Assembly (NCBI RefSeq): GCF_001636695.1
Contig: NZ_LGEL01000011.1
Location: forward strand, 124,001 to 188,000
Direction: 5' to 3'
DNA from: Pedobacter panaciterrae
GTDB lineage: Bacteria; Bacteroidota; Bacteroidia; Sphingobacteriales; Sphingobacteriaceae
Length of the DNA stretch: 64,000 nt
Shown: positions 26,567 to 36,896 of the stretch, piece after piece
How the letters are laid out: every line of letters begins with the position of its first letter
Numbering within the stretch: the stretch's first letter is position 1
Notes under the pieces: generated by a model
The model's input: the letters and a program-made list of their open reading frames with translations, nothing else
The model's database searches: none
What the model was told of the DNA's origin: nothing
Translations under genes and position numbers: made by a program

Positions 26567-27892
26567 TTAGATCACCTTAGTTTGTCCTGGTGTAGGAATT
26601 GGATACAATCCATTTGCATCTGGTAACAACTTAGGTTTTGCAGTCCAGCTCAACTCATCCGGGAATAAACTGTTGTCTGCTTTTAAAGCATCATCCCATT
26701 TAATTGTTTTTCCTGAATAAGTTGCATAACGACCAATAATAGCTGTCATGCAGCTTTTCGCCCCACGCTCTGCATCCCAGAACTTATATTCACCTTTAGC
26801 AATAGCAGCAAACAGCTCATCGTGCTCTGTTTGATAAGGATTAGGATTTACTTTTGAGCTGTAGTTATAGATCAATTTATTCTTAGAATCGTATAACCTT
26901 CCTTCATTACCTGCTGATAAGAAAACACGTCCCTTAGTTCCATGGAAACTTTCATCAACACGGTTATCAATACCTTCAAAGTGGCGGCACTGACTATTAA
27001 TTACAGAACCATCAGCATAAGTTAATTCAACAGAGTGATTATCATAGATTTCGCCATAGTCTTTTCCTGTTCTCCATGCACGGCTACCTGTACCCTGAAC
27101 AGAAACCGGATAAGCATTTTTAACCCAGTTTGCTATATCAATATTGTGTACATGTTGTTCAACTATATGATCGCCACATAACCAGTTAAAATAATACCAG
27201 TTACGCATTTGGTATTCCATTTCAGTTTGGCTCGCCTCACGAGGTTTTACCCAAACGCCACCACTGTTCCAATATACCTGGCCACCAGTGATGTCACCTA
27301 TAGCTCCATCCTGAATGCGCTTAATAACATCTCTATAGTTATTTTGGTATCTGCGCTGAAGCCCAACAACAACGTTTAATTTTTTAGTTTTAGCAATTTC
27401 AGCAGCAGCTAAAACTTTACGGATACCAGGTGAGTCAACCGCTACTGGTTTCTCCATAAATACGTGCTTACTTTGGTTAACTGCCTCCTCAAAATGACCA
27501 GGTCTGAATCCGGGAGGGGTTGCCAATATAACAACATCAGCTAATGCTATTGCTTTTTTGTAAGCATCAAAGCCTACAAATCTACGCTCTTTAGGAACAT
27601 CAACCTTAGCGCCAAATTTGTCAGAAATTTCCTTGTATGCACCTTCTAATCTATCGCTAAAAGCATCTGCCATAGCAACCAATTTAAGGTTTTGCTTGGT
27701 ACTTAATGCCTGAAAAGCAGCACCGGTACCACGACCGCCGCAACCAATTAATGCAATTTTGATGGTGTCATCTACAGATGAATGAGCTCCGCCATTAGCA
27801 AAAGCTACTCCATTTAACATAACACCTCCGGCAACAAGAGCCGAAGTTTTTAAAAATTCGCGGCGTTTGTCGCGCAGTTCTTCATTGTTCAT
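26567..27892 (-). CDS. Gfo/Idh/MocA family oxidoreductase, Tat-exported
   Basis: NAD(P)-dependent sugar or polyol dehydrogenase of 441 aa. A twin-arginine leader (DKRREFLKTSAL, about 8-19) predicts export with its cofactor already bound. The Rossmann site is IALIGCGGRGTGA (about 47-59), followed by a family EKPVA motif and a C-terminal beta-sheet substrate domain (YANGGSV-like hairpin, DWYYFNW-like patch). Such Tat-exported members in Bacteroidota often act on glycosides, sometimes by 3-keto chemistry; the substrate here is unknown. The neighbouring TIM-barrel isomerase is a frequent partner. Confidence 0.88.
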   Translation of the reverse strand: MNNEELRDKRREFLKTSALVAGGVMLNGVAFANGGAHSSVDDTIKIALIGCGGRGTGAAFQALSTKQNLKLVAMADAFSDRLEGAYKEISDKFGAKVDVPKERRFVGFDAYKKAIALADVVILATPPGFRPGHFEEAVNQSKHVFMEKPVAVDSPGIRKVLAAAEIAKTKKLNVVVGLQRRYQNNYRDVIKRIQDGAIGDITGGQVYWNSGGVWVKPREASQTEMEYQMRNWYYFNWLCGDHIVEQHVHNIDIANWVKNAYPVSVQGTGSRAWRTGKDYGEIYDNHSVELTYADGSVINSQCRHFEGIDNRVDESFHGTKGRVFLSAGNEGRLYDSKNKLIYNYSSKVNPNPYQTEHDELFAAIAKGEYKFWDAERGAKSCMTAIIGRYATYSGKTIKWDDALKADNSLFPDELSWTAKPKLLPDANGLYPIPTPGQTKVI

Positions 27893-27935
27893 TGTAATTT
27901 AGGTTTATATATGGTTCTTAGTATGTGTGATTTTT

Positions 27936-28904
27936 CTAGTAATCTTTAATAGGTGCTTTGCTATAATATGCTTCTATCTCTTCTTTTGATGGAGGCGTTA
28001 CTGGCCTAACTAATCTCATTCCTACAAAAGGAGCTTCAGGGAACCACCAATTACTTTTTGGAATTTGAGGATCCAATTGTTTCCAGCTTGGGTCTGATGC
28101 CAACCTCGATGCTGATCGTGCATCTTTCGCTTCATCATTATATGCGCCACCTCTAACTGCATTCGGGTATAATTTTTCTGGTACAGCAACAGGATCATTT
28201 GCTTTATCACCCTTTACTGAAGCATAGAAATCAGGAATGTACTGATCATAAGTCCATTCTGCAACATTTCCGTACATATCGTATAAACCCCATGCATTTG
28301 GTTTTTTTTGCCCAACAACATGTGTTTTACCATCACTATTCTTATTATACCAGGCGTAATCACCTAGCTTAGAAGCGTCATTACCAAATGAATATTCGGT
28401 AACAGAACCAGCCCGGCAAGCATATTCCCATTCAGCTTCAGTAGGAAGTCTGTAAAAAACTCCAGTTCTGGCATAAAGCCATTTACAATATTGAATAGCA
28501 TTATAATGAGTCATAGCAAGTGCAGGTTGCCCTTCTTTACCCATTCCAAAAGTCATATCCAGATATGGTTTTGTAGGCCTTGTTATTGCATCAACATTTT
28601 TTGGGATTGGGGCTGTACTATGTGCAGCTTCGTAATCCTTATATAAAAATGGTTCATAATTATCCCAGATCACCTCGTAGGTACTCATCCAAAATGGCGC
28701 AATTTTCACTTGGTGAACCGGCTGTTCGTCAGCATTTCCTTTTTTACTTCCCATCATAAATTCACCGCCTGGAATAGCAACCATATCGAAGGATAACTTT
28801 GTGCCTTCTAGTTTTTGCTTATAAGATTCGGGTTTTTCCTGTGCTAAAGTGGTTTGAACAGCAAGGAATGCTAACGGGACTAACAATGATAATTTCACTT
28901 TCAT
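27936..28904 (-). CDS. SUMF1/formylglycine-generating-enzyme-like protein, exported
   Basis: Exported 322-aa protein; signal peptide ends near TLAQ (residue 21). The SUMF1 fold is clear: FxMGSKKGNADEQPVHQV, YRLPTEAEWEYACRAG, GLYDMYGNVAEWTYD and RGGAYND. I see no adjacent Cys pair of the copper-type formylglycine enzyme, so it is better taken as a SUMF1-fold binding or structural protein than as a sulfatase activator, and no sulfatase gene is nearby. It appears to be the first gene of the four-gene run that ends at 24564. Confidence 0.85.
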   Translation of the reverse strand: MKVKLSLLVPLAFLAVQTTLAQEKPESYKQKLEGTKLSFDMVAIPGGEFMMGSKKGNADEQPVHQVKIAPFWMSTYEVIWDNYEPFLYKDYEAAHSTAPIPKNVDAITRPTKPYLDMTFGMGKEGQPALAMTHYNAIQYCKWLYARTGVFYRLPTEAEWEYACRAGSVTEYSFGNDASKLGDYAWYNKNSDGKTHVVGQKKPNAWGLYDMYGNVAEWTYDQYIPDFYASVKGDKANDPVAVPEKLYPNAVRGGAYNDEAKDARSASRLASDPSWKQLDPQIPKSNWWFPEAPFVGMRLVRPVTPPSKEEIEAYYSKAPIKDY

Positions 28905-29052
28905 TTATAAAATTTTGATACAACAAATATTTTAACCTAACCTATTTATTCTCTAAAATAGAGGCAATAATTGATAAACCAAAATATGCACGAATATAAT
29001 TTGATAAAATGTGTAATTTAAACACTAAGCTAAAGTCGAAAAAGAAAAATTT

Positions 29053-29096
29053 TTACAAAAAAAACGCCTGTTAGATTAACATCTAACAGGCGTTTT
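29053..29096 (-). terminator. Strong rho-independent terminator downstream of clpC
   Basis: A 16-bp perfect stem (29061-29076 / 29081-29096) with a 4-base loop. On the minus strand it is followed by a run of T, and it lies 18 bases after the clpC stop. The plus strand carries a shorter T run, so it could act in both directions. Confidence 0.9.
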
Positions 29097-29114
29097 ATAG
29101 TCACGAGTGCTACT

Positions 29115-31655
29115 TTACTCTACACTTCCTTCTTCTTTTTTCTTTTTCTTACCCGGACTTTTATTTTCTACTACAATTACATCTCCTTCTTTATCATAAT
29201 CGATCTCCAAAGTATCTCCATCATGAATATCTCCTTTAAGAATTTCTTCTGCAATCGGATCTTCAAGATATTTTTGAATCGCACGTTTAAGAGGTCTGGC
29301 ACCGAAAGCTGAATCAAAACCTTTATCCGCAATAAAATCTTTTGCTTTATCGGTCAATTTAACTTCATAACCTAAATTATGCACACGACCAAATAACGAT
29401 TTCAACTCTATATCGATGATTTTGAATATTTCTTCTTTACCCAAAGAATTGAATACAACCACATCATCAACACGGTTAAGGAACTCAGGAGCAAACGCAC
29501 GTTTTAAAGCAGTTTCAATAACGCCTCTTGAATGCGCATCAACCTGGTTAACCTTAGCTGAGGTAGAGAAACCAACACCTTGTCCGAAATCTTTTAACTG
29601 ACGGGCACCGATGTTAGAAGTCATAATGATAATCGTATTTCTAAAATCTACTTTACGACCTAAACTATCTGTAAGCTGTCCCTCATCAAGCACCTGCAAT
29701 AAGATATTGAATACATCAGGGTGAGCTTTTTCAATCTCATCCAAAAGGATTACTGCATAAGGCTTACGTCTAACTTTCTCAGTTAACTGACCACCCTCTT
29801 CATAACCAACGTATCCCGGAGGCGCTCCCACTAAACGTGACACCGCAAATTTCTCCATATACTCACTCATGTCAATTTGAATTAGTGAATCATCACTATC
29901 AAACATAAAACGGGCAAGTTCTTTAGCCAATTCAGTTTTACCAACTCCTGTCGGACCTAAGAAAATAAACGAACCAATTGGTTTTTTAGGATCTTTTAAT
30001 CCGGCTCTGGTACGTTGAATCGCTCTTGTAAGTTTTTTAATGGCGTCATCCTGACCAATAATTTTCTGTCCAACAGTCTCGTACATATTCAATAGCTTAA
30101 CGCTATCAGTTTGTCCAACACGTTGCAATGGAATACCAGTCATCATAGAAACAACTTCAGCTACGTTATCTTCTGTAACTGTATAACGTTTAGTTTTTGT
30201 TTCATTTTCCCATTCAACCTTAGCACGATCCAGCTCCTCTAAAAGATTTTTTTCAGTATCCCTTAGTTTAGCAGCTTCCTCATATTTCTGACTTTTTACA
30301 ACTTTATTTTTTTCAAGCTTGATCTCTTCAATTTTGTTTTCGATCTCAATGATGTTCTCTGGAACATGAATGTTCGTTAAGTGAACTCTTGACCCTGCCT
30401 CATCTAAAGCATCAATAGCTTTATCTGGCAAAAATCTATCAGTAATGTATCTTGAGGTTAAAGCCACACAAGCATTAATTGCTTCATCGGTATAAGTTAC
30501 ACCGTGATGATCTTCGTATTTTTCTTTAATACGATTTAATATCTCAATAGTTTCATCCGGTGTAGCAGGCTCAATCATTACCTTTTGGAAACGACGATCC
30601 AATGCACCATCTTTCTCTATATACTGACGGTATTCATCAAGTGTTGTGGCACCAATACATTGTATTTCGCCCCTTGCTAAAGCAGGTTTAAACATATTCG
30701 ACGCATCTAATGATCCCGAAGCACCACCTGCACCTACAATTGTATGAATCTCATCAATAAACAAAATTACATCAGTAGATTTTTCAAGCTCGTTCATCAC
30801 GGCTTTCATACGTTCTTCAAATTGTCCACGGTATTTAGTCCCTGCAACCAAAGAAGCAAGATCTAAAGTAACAACGCGTTTGTTAAAAAGAACCCTTGAT
30901 ACCTTGCGTTGAACAATTCTAAGTGCCAATCCCTCAGCAATAGCTGATTTACCAACACCCGGCTCACCAATTAAAATTGGATTGTTCTTTTTACGACGAG
31001 ATAAGATCTGAGATACACGCTCAATTTCTTTTTCACGACCAACAATCGGATCTAGTCTTCCTTCCTCAGCAGCTTTTGTCAAGTCCCTTCCAAAATTATC
31101 CAAAACCGGAGTTTTAGATTTTATATCTGAAACTTTTTTAGGACTGCTAAAGCTCTCTTCCTCACGGTAATCTTCATCACCGCCTGTTGATGCACTATTT
31201 TGAGTCTCGTCTTTGAATCCGTTTTTATTCACTTCAACCTCCTGTTTAAAGATTTCGTAATTAACGTTGTATTGTAACAAAATCTGCGACGCAATATTAT
31301 CATCATCACGAAGGATAGACAACAACAAATGCTCTGTTCCTATCAAATCACTTTTAAAGATTTTTGCTTCCAGATATGTTATCTTCAAAACCTTTTCAGC
31401 TTGCTTTGTTAAAGGAATATTACCCAGATTTACTGTTACACTTGAGGTCCCTCTTACAGAATCCTCAATTGAGCGGCGAAGTTTTGAAGTATCAACTCCT
31501 AATGATTTCAATATCTTAATAGCCATACCATCGCCTTCGCGAATAAGGCCTAACAAAAGATGTTCTGCGCCTATGTAATCGTGACCTAATCTCAGGGCTT
31601 CTTCCCTGCTAAAAGAAATCACGTCTTTTACTTGTGGAGAAAATTTAGCTTCCAT
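29115..31655 (-). CDS. clpC: ATP-dependent Clp protease ATP-binding subunit ClpC
   Basis: AAA+ unfoldase of 846 aa that feeds substrates to ClpP. Order: two Clp N-terminal repeats (1-145), first AAA+ domain with Walker A GEPGVGKS (about 230) and Walker B LFIDEIHT, a UVR-type coiled segment ([19 protein letters not shown], near 460), second AAA+ domain with GPTGVGKT (about 570) and [10 protein letters not shown], then a C-terminal D2-small domain. A lysine-rich tail ([13 protein letters not shown]) ends the protein. It has its own terminator downstream and a 430-base promoter region upstream, so it is probably monocistronic and stress-regulated. Confidence 0.96.
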   Translation of the reverse strand: MEAKFSPQVKDVISFSREEALRLGHDYIGAEHLLLGLIREGDGMAIKILKSLGVDTSKLRRSIEDSVRGTSSVTVNLGNIPLTKQAEKVLKITYLEAKIFKSDLIGTEHLLLSILRDDDNIASQILLQYNVNYEIFKQEVEVNKNGFKDETQNSASTGGDEDYREEESFSSPKKVSDIKSKTPVLDNFGRDLTKAAEEGRLDPIVGREKEIERVSQILSRRKKNNPILIGEPGVGKSAIAEGLALRIVQRKVSRVLFNKRVVTLDLASLVAGTKYRGQFEERMKAVMNELEKSTDVILFIDEIHTIVGAGGASGSLDASNMFKPALARGEIQCIGATTLDEYRQYIEKDGALDRRFQKVMIEPATPDETIEILNRIKEKYEDHHGVTYTDEAINACVALTSRYITDRFLPDKAIDALDEAGSRVHLTNIHVPENIIEIENKIEEIKLEKNKVVKSQKYEEAAKLRDTEKNLLEELDRAKVEWENETKTKRYTVTEDNVAEVVSMMTGIPLQRVGQTDSVKLLNMYETVGQKIIGQDDAIKKLTRAIQRTRAGLKDPKKPIGSFIFLGPTGVGKTELAKELARFMFDSDDSLIQIDMSEYMEKFAVSRLVGAPPGYVGYEEGGQLTEKVRRKPYAVILLDEIEKAHPDVFNILLQVLDEGQLTDSLGRKVDFRNTIIIMTSNIGARQLKDFGQGVGFSTSAKVNQVDAHSRGVIETALKRAFAPEFLNRVDDVVVFNSLGKEEIFKIIDIELKSLFGRVHNLGYEVKLTDKAKDFIADKGFDSAFGARPLKRAIQKYLEDPIAEEILKGDIHDGDTLEIDYDKEGDVIVVENKSPGKKKKKEEGSVE

Positions 31656-32085
31656 ATATACCTTTCTAAATCCGGAATGCTCTAAACTATAAAAATTGTT
31701 TAATAAAAAGCATCCCTGATTTTTTTATTTTATCAACAATTACGCCATTGACTAGTTATTAGATGTTGCAACTGCCGTTATTTCATAAATCTTACTAATC
31801 TTTGACTATTTCTTTTACGCTTAATTCTCGGCGCTTCCACATATGCCAATAGATCACAATCGCTTATTTAACTGTTTTAAGCATATCCAGATCACTTTGT
31901 CGTATAAATGTAATGATTTTTATGCAATTATATTACCTGTCAAAACAGGATATTCTTAATAAAAAAACTATCAAAATGGCAGACATTTGCCAGAGATACT
32001 GTAACAAAAGTTTTAAAAAGACACTAATAGAGTATAATTTGGTCTTTCCATTTAAAAATTAATTTAACGGAGTAGCCAGGAAAGA
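31656..32085. other. Divergent intergenic region clpC / LytS-type kinase
   Basis: 430 AT-rich bases between two divergent genes, without a credible open reading frame. The only structure I see is an imperfect inverted repeat (AATTGTT at about 31693 with AACAATT at about 31735). No full TAnnTTTG box was found for either gene, and the ATAATTTG-like box at about 32034 fits only partly. It must hold the promoters of both clpC and the kinase. Confidence 0.55.
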
Positions 32086-33174
32086 ATGTTTAACAGAATG
32101 AAAAGGATTAAAACGAAGGGTTTATTCGTGCTTGCACTTACTTTTATGAGTTCGTATGCGGCTTTATTCATTATACTTCCCTATTCCTATTGGAAAGAGT
32201 ATGCTGCCATGTCTGTTTCCAGATTAATATTAGACCTTGTAATCAACTTATTATTTTGTCTAATCGTCTTGGAGCTAAGTCTGTTTATAGACAGAACATT
32301 GAACAAAAAAATCTCATGGATGACCCATCCTTTAAAACGTTTATTAACTCAAACACTCTTTCAAATTCTGGGTGTGTTATTACTTGTCATTTGCCTTTCA
32401 ATAATTTATGTGATATTTGTAGGGACTGCAGATACACAATCTCCACATATTAATTTAAGACAAGGATTGTACTCCATCATTTCAATTATACTATGGGCCT
32501 TAATGATAAGTGCCTTAAATACTGGCAATTTTTTATTGAGTAATTGGAAAGCCAGTACTATAAAGGCTGCTGAATTTGAGATTAAAGCTGCCCAAAACAA
32601 ACAACTAGCAGCCGAAATAGAATTGCAGGCACTTAAATTACAGCTTGACCCACATTTTGTTTTCAATAACCTCAGCGTACTTTCAGAATTGATATTGAAG
32701 GATCAACAGTTAGGCTATGAGTATACCGAGAATTTTGCAAAGGTCTACCGTTATTTATTAATCAATTCAAAGAAAAAACTAGTCCCCCTGCGGGAAGAGC
32801 TCAAATTTCTAGATGCCTATCTTTTTCTTATCAACAACCGAATGGGTGGCGGCAGTGTTTTTCGTATTAATATTGATGAGTCAAAGCTTGATTTACTCAT
32901 CCCCCCCGTTACCCTTCAACTATTTATTGAAAATGCCATTAAGCATAACCGCACAGAAGAAGAAAATCCATTGGACATCAATGTTTATACTAGCAACGAT
33001 AATGAACTGATCGTATCCAATACAATATTGCCCTTAATAAAAGCTCCCCATTCTACAGGAATGGGTTTGAAAAACATAATTGATCGTTACGCTTTACTAG
33101 GAGGCAAAAAACCTGTTATAGAGAAGAACGAGAAAACTTTTACCATTAAAGTACCCCTTATCAAATGGATATGA
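32086..33174 (+). CDS. LytS/YehU-type sensor histidine kinase
   Basis: Membrane histidine kinase of the PF06580 family, 362 aa. Four transmembrane helices lie at about 12-32, 45-65, 85-110 and 130-155, without a large periplasmic domain. The phospho-acceptor block is LDPHFVFNNL (about 193-202), and the ATP-binding part has FIENAIKHN and GMGLKNIIDRY. The response regulator gene overlaps its end by 10 bases, so the two are translationally coupled. The small membrane sensor suggests it detects something in or at the membrane; the signal is unknown. Confidence 0.92.
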   Translation: MFNRMKRIKTKGLFVLALTFMSSYAALFIILPYSYWKEYAAMSVSRLILDLVINLLFCLIVLELSLFIDRTLNKKISWMTHPLKRLLTQTLFQILGVLLLVICLSIIYVIFVGTADTQSPHINLRQGLYSIISIILWALMISALNTGNFLLSNWKASTIKAAEFEIKAAQNKQLAAEIELQALKLQLDPHFVFNNLSVLSELILKDQQLGYEYTENFAKVYRYLLINSKKKLVPLREELKFLDAYLFLINNRMGGGSVFRINIDESKLDLLIPPVTLQLFIENAIKHNRTEEENPLDINVYTSNDNELIVSNTILPLIKAPHSTGMGLKNIIDRYALLGGKKPVIEKNEKTFTIKVPLIKWI

Positions 33175-33932
33175 TAAAGAAGATATTGATTCTGGAAGAT
33201 GAAAAGCTCAACTCGGATAAATTACAAAGGTTACTGCTCAAAATAAGACCAAATTTTGAAATTGCTGGTATTTTGACCAGTATTAAAAAGACGGTGGATT
33301 GGCTCGCAGAAAACACAAGTCCTGATCTGATCCTAATGGATATACAATTGGCAGATGGTGTAAGTTTTGATATCTTTAACCTGGCGGACGTAAAATGTCC
33401 GGTAATTTTCACGACAGCATATGACGAATATGCAATCAGGGCATTCAAATATAACAGTATAGATTACCTGCTTAAGCCAATTGAAATAGATCAGCTGGAA
33501 GCCGCTATTGTGAAATTTGAAAGTTCTATACAGAGAGCGTACCAGCAATCCCCCTTAATTGAAGAACTACTCAGTCAAATCCGGCCGAAAGAATACAGAT
33601 CACGTTTCTTTCTTCCATACCGCGATGGTTATAGAAAGATCAACGTAGAGGACATAGCTTTCTTTTATTCACATTTAAACATTAGCTATGCAAATCTTTT
33701 TAATGGAGAAAAAATTGTGGTACCCCAGATCCTCGAAGCGTTGGAACAAGAGCTGGAACCTAAAAATTTCTTTAGGATAAACCGGCAGTACATTGTTCAC
33801 GTCAATTCCATTGAAAAAGTGCACAATTATTTCAATGGAAAATTAAAACTCAAATTAAAGAATAGTGCAGACAATGATATTATAGTTAGCAGAACAAAAG
33901 CCCCTTTATTTAAAATGTGGTTAGATTATTAA
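33165..33932 (+). CDS. LytTR-family response regulator
   Basis: 255 aa with an N-terminal receiver domain (about 5-120) and a C-terminal LytTR DNA-binding domain (about 145-250). Receiver residues: acidic pocket LILEDEK, phospho-acceptor Asp in LILMDIQLADG, Thr in FTTAYDEYA, Lys in YLLKPI. The LytTR part reads FFLPYRDGYRKINVEDI, NFFRINRQYIVHVNSI, the usual order. Partner of the kinase just upstream. Its targets cannot be named from this window. Confidence 0.93.
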   Translation: MDMIKKILILEDEKLNSDKLQRLLLKIRPNFEIAGILTSIKKTVDWLAENTSPDLILMDIQLADGVSFDIFNLADVKCPVIFTTAYDEYAIRAFKYNSIDYLLKPIEIDQLEAAIVKFESSIQRAYQQSPLIEELLSQIRPKEYRSRFFLPYRDGYRKINVEDIAFFYSHLNISYANLFNGEKIVVPQILEALEQELEPKNFFRINRQYIVHVNSIEKVHNYFNGKLKLKLKNSADNDIIVSRTKAPLFKMWLDY

Positions 33933-33946
33933 TTAAGCAACAAATA

Positions 33947-33986
33947 CCTTCTGACCCCATAAATAAATTTATTGGGGTTCAGAAGG
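33947..33986. terminator. Imperfect hairpin after the two-component pair
   Basis: CCTTCTGA-CCCCA pairs with TGGGGTTCAGAAGG, with small bulges around an AT-rich loop. It lies between convergent genes 14 bases after the regulator stop. No T run follows on either strand, so terminator activity is uncertain. Confidence 0.45.
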
Positions 33987-34020
33987 CTATAATATCAACT
34001 TTTGGGCGAGTTGAATATTA

Positions 34021-34794
34021 TTATTTTTTGGTATAGTTTGAATATTCTGTAATGGTCTGTACGCTTACTGCCTGCCCCATAAATTTAGCTAACATGTTGA
34101 GTTCCTGATTTACCGGCAGGTAACGTTTCGATTCATCATTTTTTGTATACTTTACAACTATGTCAAACTTTTCTGCATTGAGAATCTTAATTTTTACCGG
34201 CTTTTCATTAATGGACTGTACCTGCTCAATTTTCTTAGTTTTGAGATTGATCGTCATGTAAGATCTGCAATCTTTCATAAAAGCGGCATCTTTAGGAATA
34301 GAAGCCGGATCTGTTTTGTAGCTTATCACCAGGTGGTCTGCTGATTCTTTCTCAACCTTATAACTTGATTCATCTGTCTGGGTAGATTTAGACTCTTTGT
34401 TTTGGTTTTTCCTGAAGGTATTAACATCTCCTTTAGAAGGTGATTTCCCATCAACAGAAACTACAGTCCACTGTTCTTCTTTTGGGCTGGACGGATCATA
34501 TTTAGCAATGGTTACTGTTTGTTTACCTGCAGTTATCGTTGTCTGTTTGAAATCAAAAGCAAAATCCTCTGGTTGCTGAATATTGTCTGCATTCAGAATA
34601 CTGGCATCAATACCATATTTAGAAAGGGCACCCAGTACAGCTGATTTTTGGGCAGAGACTGCTAGCGAAGATATCAATAAAAGAAAAAGAGCTAATAGTG
34701 CCTTTATTCCATGACCTTGCAAATCAAACTTTGCTTTTTTGTTATTAGTTACTTTAGGAAATATTTCCTCATTTTGATTTTTAATGTTTTTCAT
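34021..34794 (-). CDS. Hypothetical exported protein
   Basis: 257 aa, not recognised. An N-terminal 30-residue basic/acidic lead is followed by a hydrophobic segment (about 32-48, ALLALFLLLISSLAVSAQ) that looks like a late signal peptide or membrane anchor. The mature part is Lys/Ser/Asp-rich with beta-strand alternation (TVTIAKYDPSSP, DHLVISYKTDPASIP, MTINLKTKKIEQVQ), plausibly a lipocalin- or beta-sandwich-like periplasmic domain. It stands alone, convergent with the two-component pair and divergent from ettA. No function is proposed. Confidence 0.7.
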   Translation of the reverse strand: MKNIKNQNEEIFPKVTNNKKAKFDLQGHGIKALLALFLLLISSLAVSAQKSAVLGALSKYGIDASILNADNIQQPEDFAFDFKQTTITAGKQTVTIAKYDPSSPKEEQWTVVSVDGKSPSKGDVNTFRKNQNKESKSTQTDESSYKVEKESADHLVISYKTDPASIPKDAAFMKDCRSYMTINLKTKKIEQVQSINEKPVKIKILNAEKFDIVVKYTKNDESKRYLPVNQELNMLAKFMGQAVSVQTITEYSNYTKK

Positions 34795-35000
34795 TTTCTT
34801 ATGTTATTATTTTGATGGTGTAAAATTACACGCTGCTAAAACTTATAACCTGGACTTCTTGAGCGAAGCAACAAAAACATCTGGTGAATTGTCGATCTGG
34901 GGAATTGAATTGATTGGAGATTTAGTGAAATCTGCTGATAAGATGAAAAAAGGTAAAATTGAATATCAAATACATCACTTTTTTACTGGCTTTCCTTTCT

Positions 35001-35008
35001 TATCTTTG
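35001..35008 (+). promoter_or_regulatory. Probable ettA -7 promoter box
   Basis: TATCTTTG matches TAnnTTTG and would give a leader of about 55 bases before the ATG at 35069. The upstream element is a poor match (a T run at about 34979-34984). The 274-base region 34795-35068 holds nothing else recognisable. Confidence 0.5.
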
Positions 35009-35068
35009 CAGTTATATAGAGTTCTGTAAATTTATTTAAAAACCTATATAATACACGAAATAACAAGC

Positions 35069-36745
35069 ATGGACGAAAAGATAATATTCTCAATGGCTGG
35101 GGTAAATAAGATTTACCCCCCTCAAAAACAAGTTTTAAAGAACATATACCTATCCTTTTTTTATGGCGCAAAAATAGGTGTTATTGGTTTAAATGGATCT
35201 GGAAAATCATCGGTTTTGAAGATCATTGCCGGTATTGACAAGGCCTTTCAGGGTGAAGTTGTTTTTTCTCCGGGCTACACTGTAGGCTATCTGGCACAAG
35301 AGCCGGAACTAGATGAAAACAAAACAGTTAGAGAGGTAGTTGAGGAGGGTGTAGCTGAAATTACTGCTATCCTTAAAGAATATGAGTCTATTAATGAGCA
35401 GTTTGGTCTGCCAGAGGTTTATGAAGATGCTGATGCAATGGATAAACTAATGGCTAAACAGGGCGAACTTCAGGATAAAATCGATGCTGTAAATGCATGG
35501 GAGCTAGACAATAAACTAGAGCGTGCAATGGATGCACTTCGTTGCCCGGATCCGGATACAAAAATTTCAGTATTATCAGGAGGAGAAAGAAGACGCGTAG
35601 CCATGTGTCGCCTACTACTTCAGGAACCAGATGTTTTACTACTTGATGAGCCAACCAACCACCTTGATGCTGAAAGTATTGACTGGTTAGAGCAGTTCTT
35701 AAAAGATTACAAAGGAACTGTAATTGCAGTAACCCACGATAGGTATTTCCTTGATAATGTTGCAGGATGGATTCTTGAATTAGACAGAGGTGAAGGTATT
35801 CCATGGAAGGGTAATTACTCTTCATGGTTAGATCAAAAAGCTAAACGATTGGCCCAGGAAGAAAAAACTGAAAGCAAACGTCAGAAAACTCTTGAAAGAG
35901 AGCTTGAGTGGGTACGTATGGCACCAAAGGCGCGTCATGCTAAATCAAAAGCACGTTTATCAAACTATGACAAGCTGGCATCAGAAGATTCAAGAGAAAG
36001 AGAAGACAAACTGGAGTTGTTTATCCCTCCTGGTCCGAGATTAGGAAATGTGGTTATTGAGGCTAACAATGTTACCAAAGCCTATGGCGACAAATTGTTA
36101 TTTGAGAACTTAAGTTTCTCTTTACCTCCTGCCGGCATAGTAGGAATCATTGGTCCCAATGGTGCGGGTAAAACTACCTTGTTCCGTTTAATTACTGAAC
36201 AGGAAACTCCCGATACAGGAACATTCCGAGTTGGAGAAACTGTTTCACTTGGTTATGTAGATCAGATGCATAATGATCTTGACCCTGCCAAAACAGTATA
36301 TGAAAATATTACCGACGGATTAGATAATATCCAATTAGGTAACAAAGCGGTAAATGGCCGTGCATATGTTTCTAAATTTAACTTTAACGGTGGCGACCAG
36401 CAAAAGAAAGTTGGCGTTTTATCTGGTGGAGAGCGTAACCGCGTACATCTAGCTATTACTTTAAAGAAAGGCGCAAACGTATTGTTACTGGATGAGCCAA
36501 CCAATGATATTGACGTAAATACCTTACGTGCACTGGAAGAAGCGTTAGAAAACTTTGGTGGTTGTGCAGTTGTAATCAGTCACGATCGTTGGTTCTTAGA
36601 TCGTATCTGTACACACATTTTAGCATTTGAAGGAAACTCTCAGGTTTACTTCTTTGAAGGTAACTATAGTGATTACGAAGAAAACCGTAAAAAACGCCTT
36701 GGAGATGTAACTCCTCATCGTATTAAGTACAAAAAATTGGTATAA
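35069..36745 (+). CDS. ettA: ABC-F translation factor EttA (energy-dependent translational throttle)
   Basis: Cytoplasmic ABC-F ATPase of 558 aa that binds the ribosomal E site. Two ABC domains: Walker A GLNGSGKSS (about 41) with LSGGERRRVAMCR and LLDEPTNHLD, then GPNGAGKTT (about 363) with LSGGERNRVHLA and LLDEPTNDID. The linker (about 240-320) has the basic P-site interaction segment, and the first domain contains the arm insertion (ITAILKEYESINEQFG). Catalytic Glu residues are intact in both halves. Length and order match EttA rather than Uup. Convergent with the next gene, separated by a palindromic repeat. Confidence 0.94.
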   Translation: MDEKIIFSMAGVNKIYPPQKQVLKNIYLSFFYGAKIGVIGLNGSGKSSVLKIIAGIDKAFQGEVVFSPGYTVGYLAQEPELDENKTVREVVEEGVAEITAILKEYESINEQFGLPEVYEDADAMDKLMAKQGELQDKIDAVNAWELDNKLERAMDALRCPDPDTKISVLSGGERRRVAMCRLLLQEPDVLLLDEPTNHLDAESIDWLEQFLKDYKGTVIAVTHDRYFLDNVAGWILELDRGEGIPWKGNYSSWLDQKAKRLAQEEKTESKRQKTLERELEWVRMAPKARHAKSKARLSNYDKLASEDSREREDKLELFIPPGPRLGNVVIEANNVTKAYGDKLLFENLSFSLPPAGIVGIIGPNGAGKTTLFRLITEQETPDTGTFRVGETVSLGYVDQMHNDLDPAKTVYENITDGLDNIQLGNKAVNGRAYVSKFNFNGGDQQKKVGVLSGGERNRVHLAITLKKGANVLLLDEPTNDIDVNTLRALEEALENFGGCAVVISHDRWFLDRICTHILAFEGNSQVYFFEGNYSDYEENRKKRLGDVTPHRIKYKKLV

Positions 36746-36783
36746 TACCGAGATCTTGGTTTCGTCATCGTTAGACCCGAGTT

Positions 36784-36896
36784 CGTCACCCCGACGCTAG
36801 GAGAGATCTCTAGACCATGAGGTCTCTGTGAGCAAATCGATATAACCAAGAGATCTCTCCTATCGTCATCTCGACGATAGGAGAGATCTCTTGGTT
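36784..36896. repeat. REP-like extragenic palindrome, one perfect and one decayed unit
   Basis: 36844-36867 and 36873-36896 form a perfect 24-bp stem with a 5-base loop. The right stem overlaps the stop codon of the downstream-oriented gene at 36895. A 28-base block at 36784-36811 matches 36864-36891 at 25 positions, an 80-base repeat step, indicating an older unit that has lost its pairing arm. Its place between convergent genes and its GAGATCTC core suggest a dispersed palindromic repeat that could also act as a bidirectional terminator. Confidence 0.85.

Noticed and set aside
27936-28904. Sulfatase-activating formylglycine enzyme
   Set aside because: SUMF1 fold is clear but the active-site cysteine pair and any neighbouring sulfatase were not seen.
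33947-33986. Confident bidirectional terminator after the response regulator
   Set aside because: The stem has bulges and no T run, so it is listed only with low confidence.
36784-36896. CRISPR array
   Set aside because: Only two related units, strongly palindromic, no regular spacers and no cas genes.
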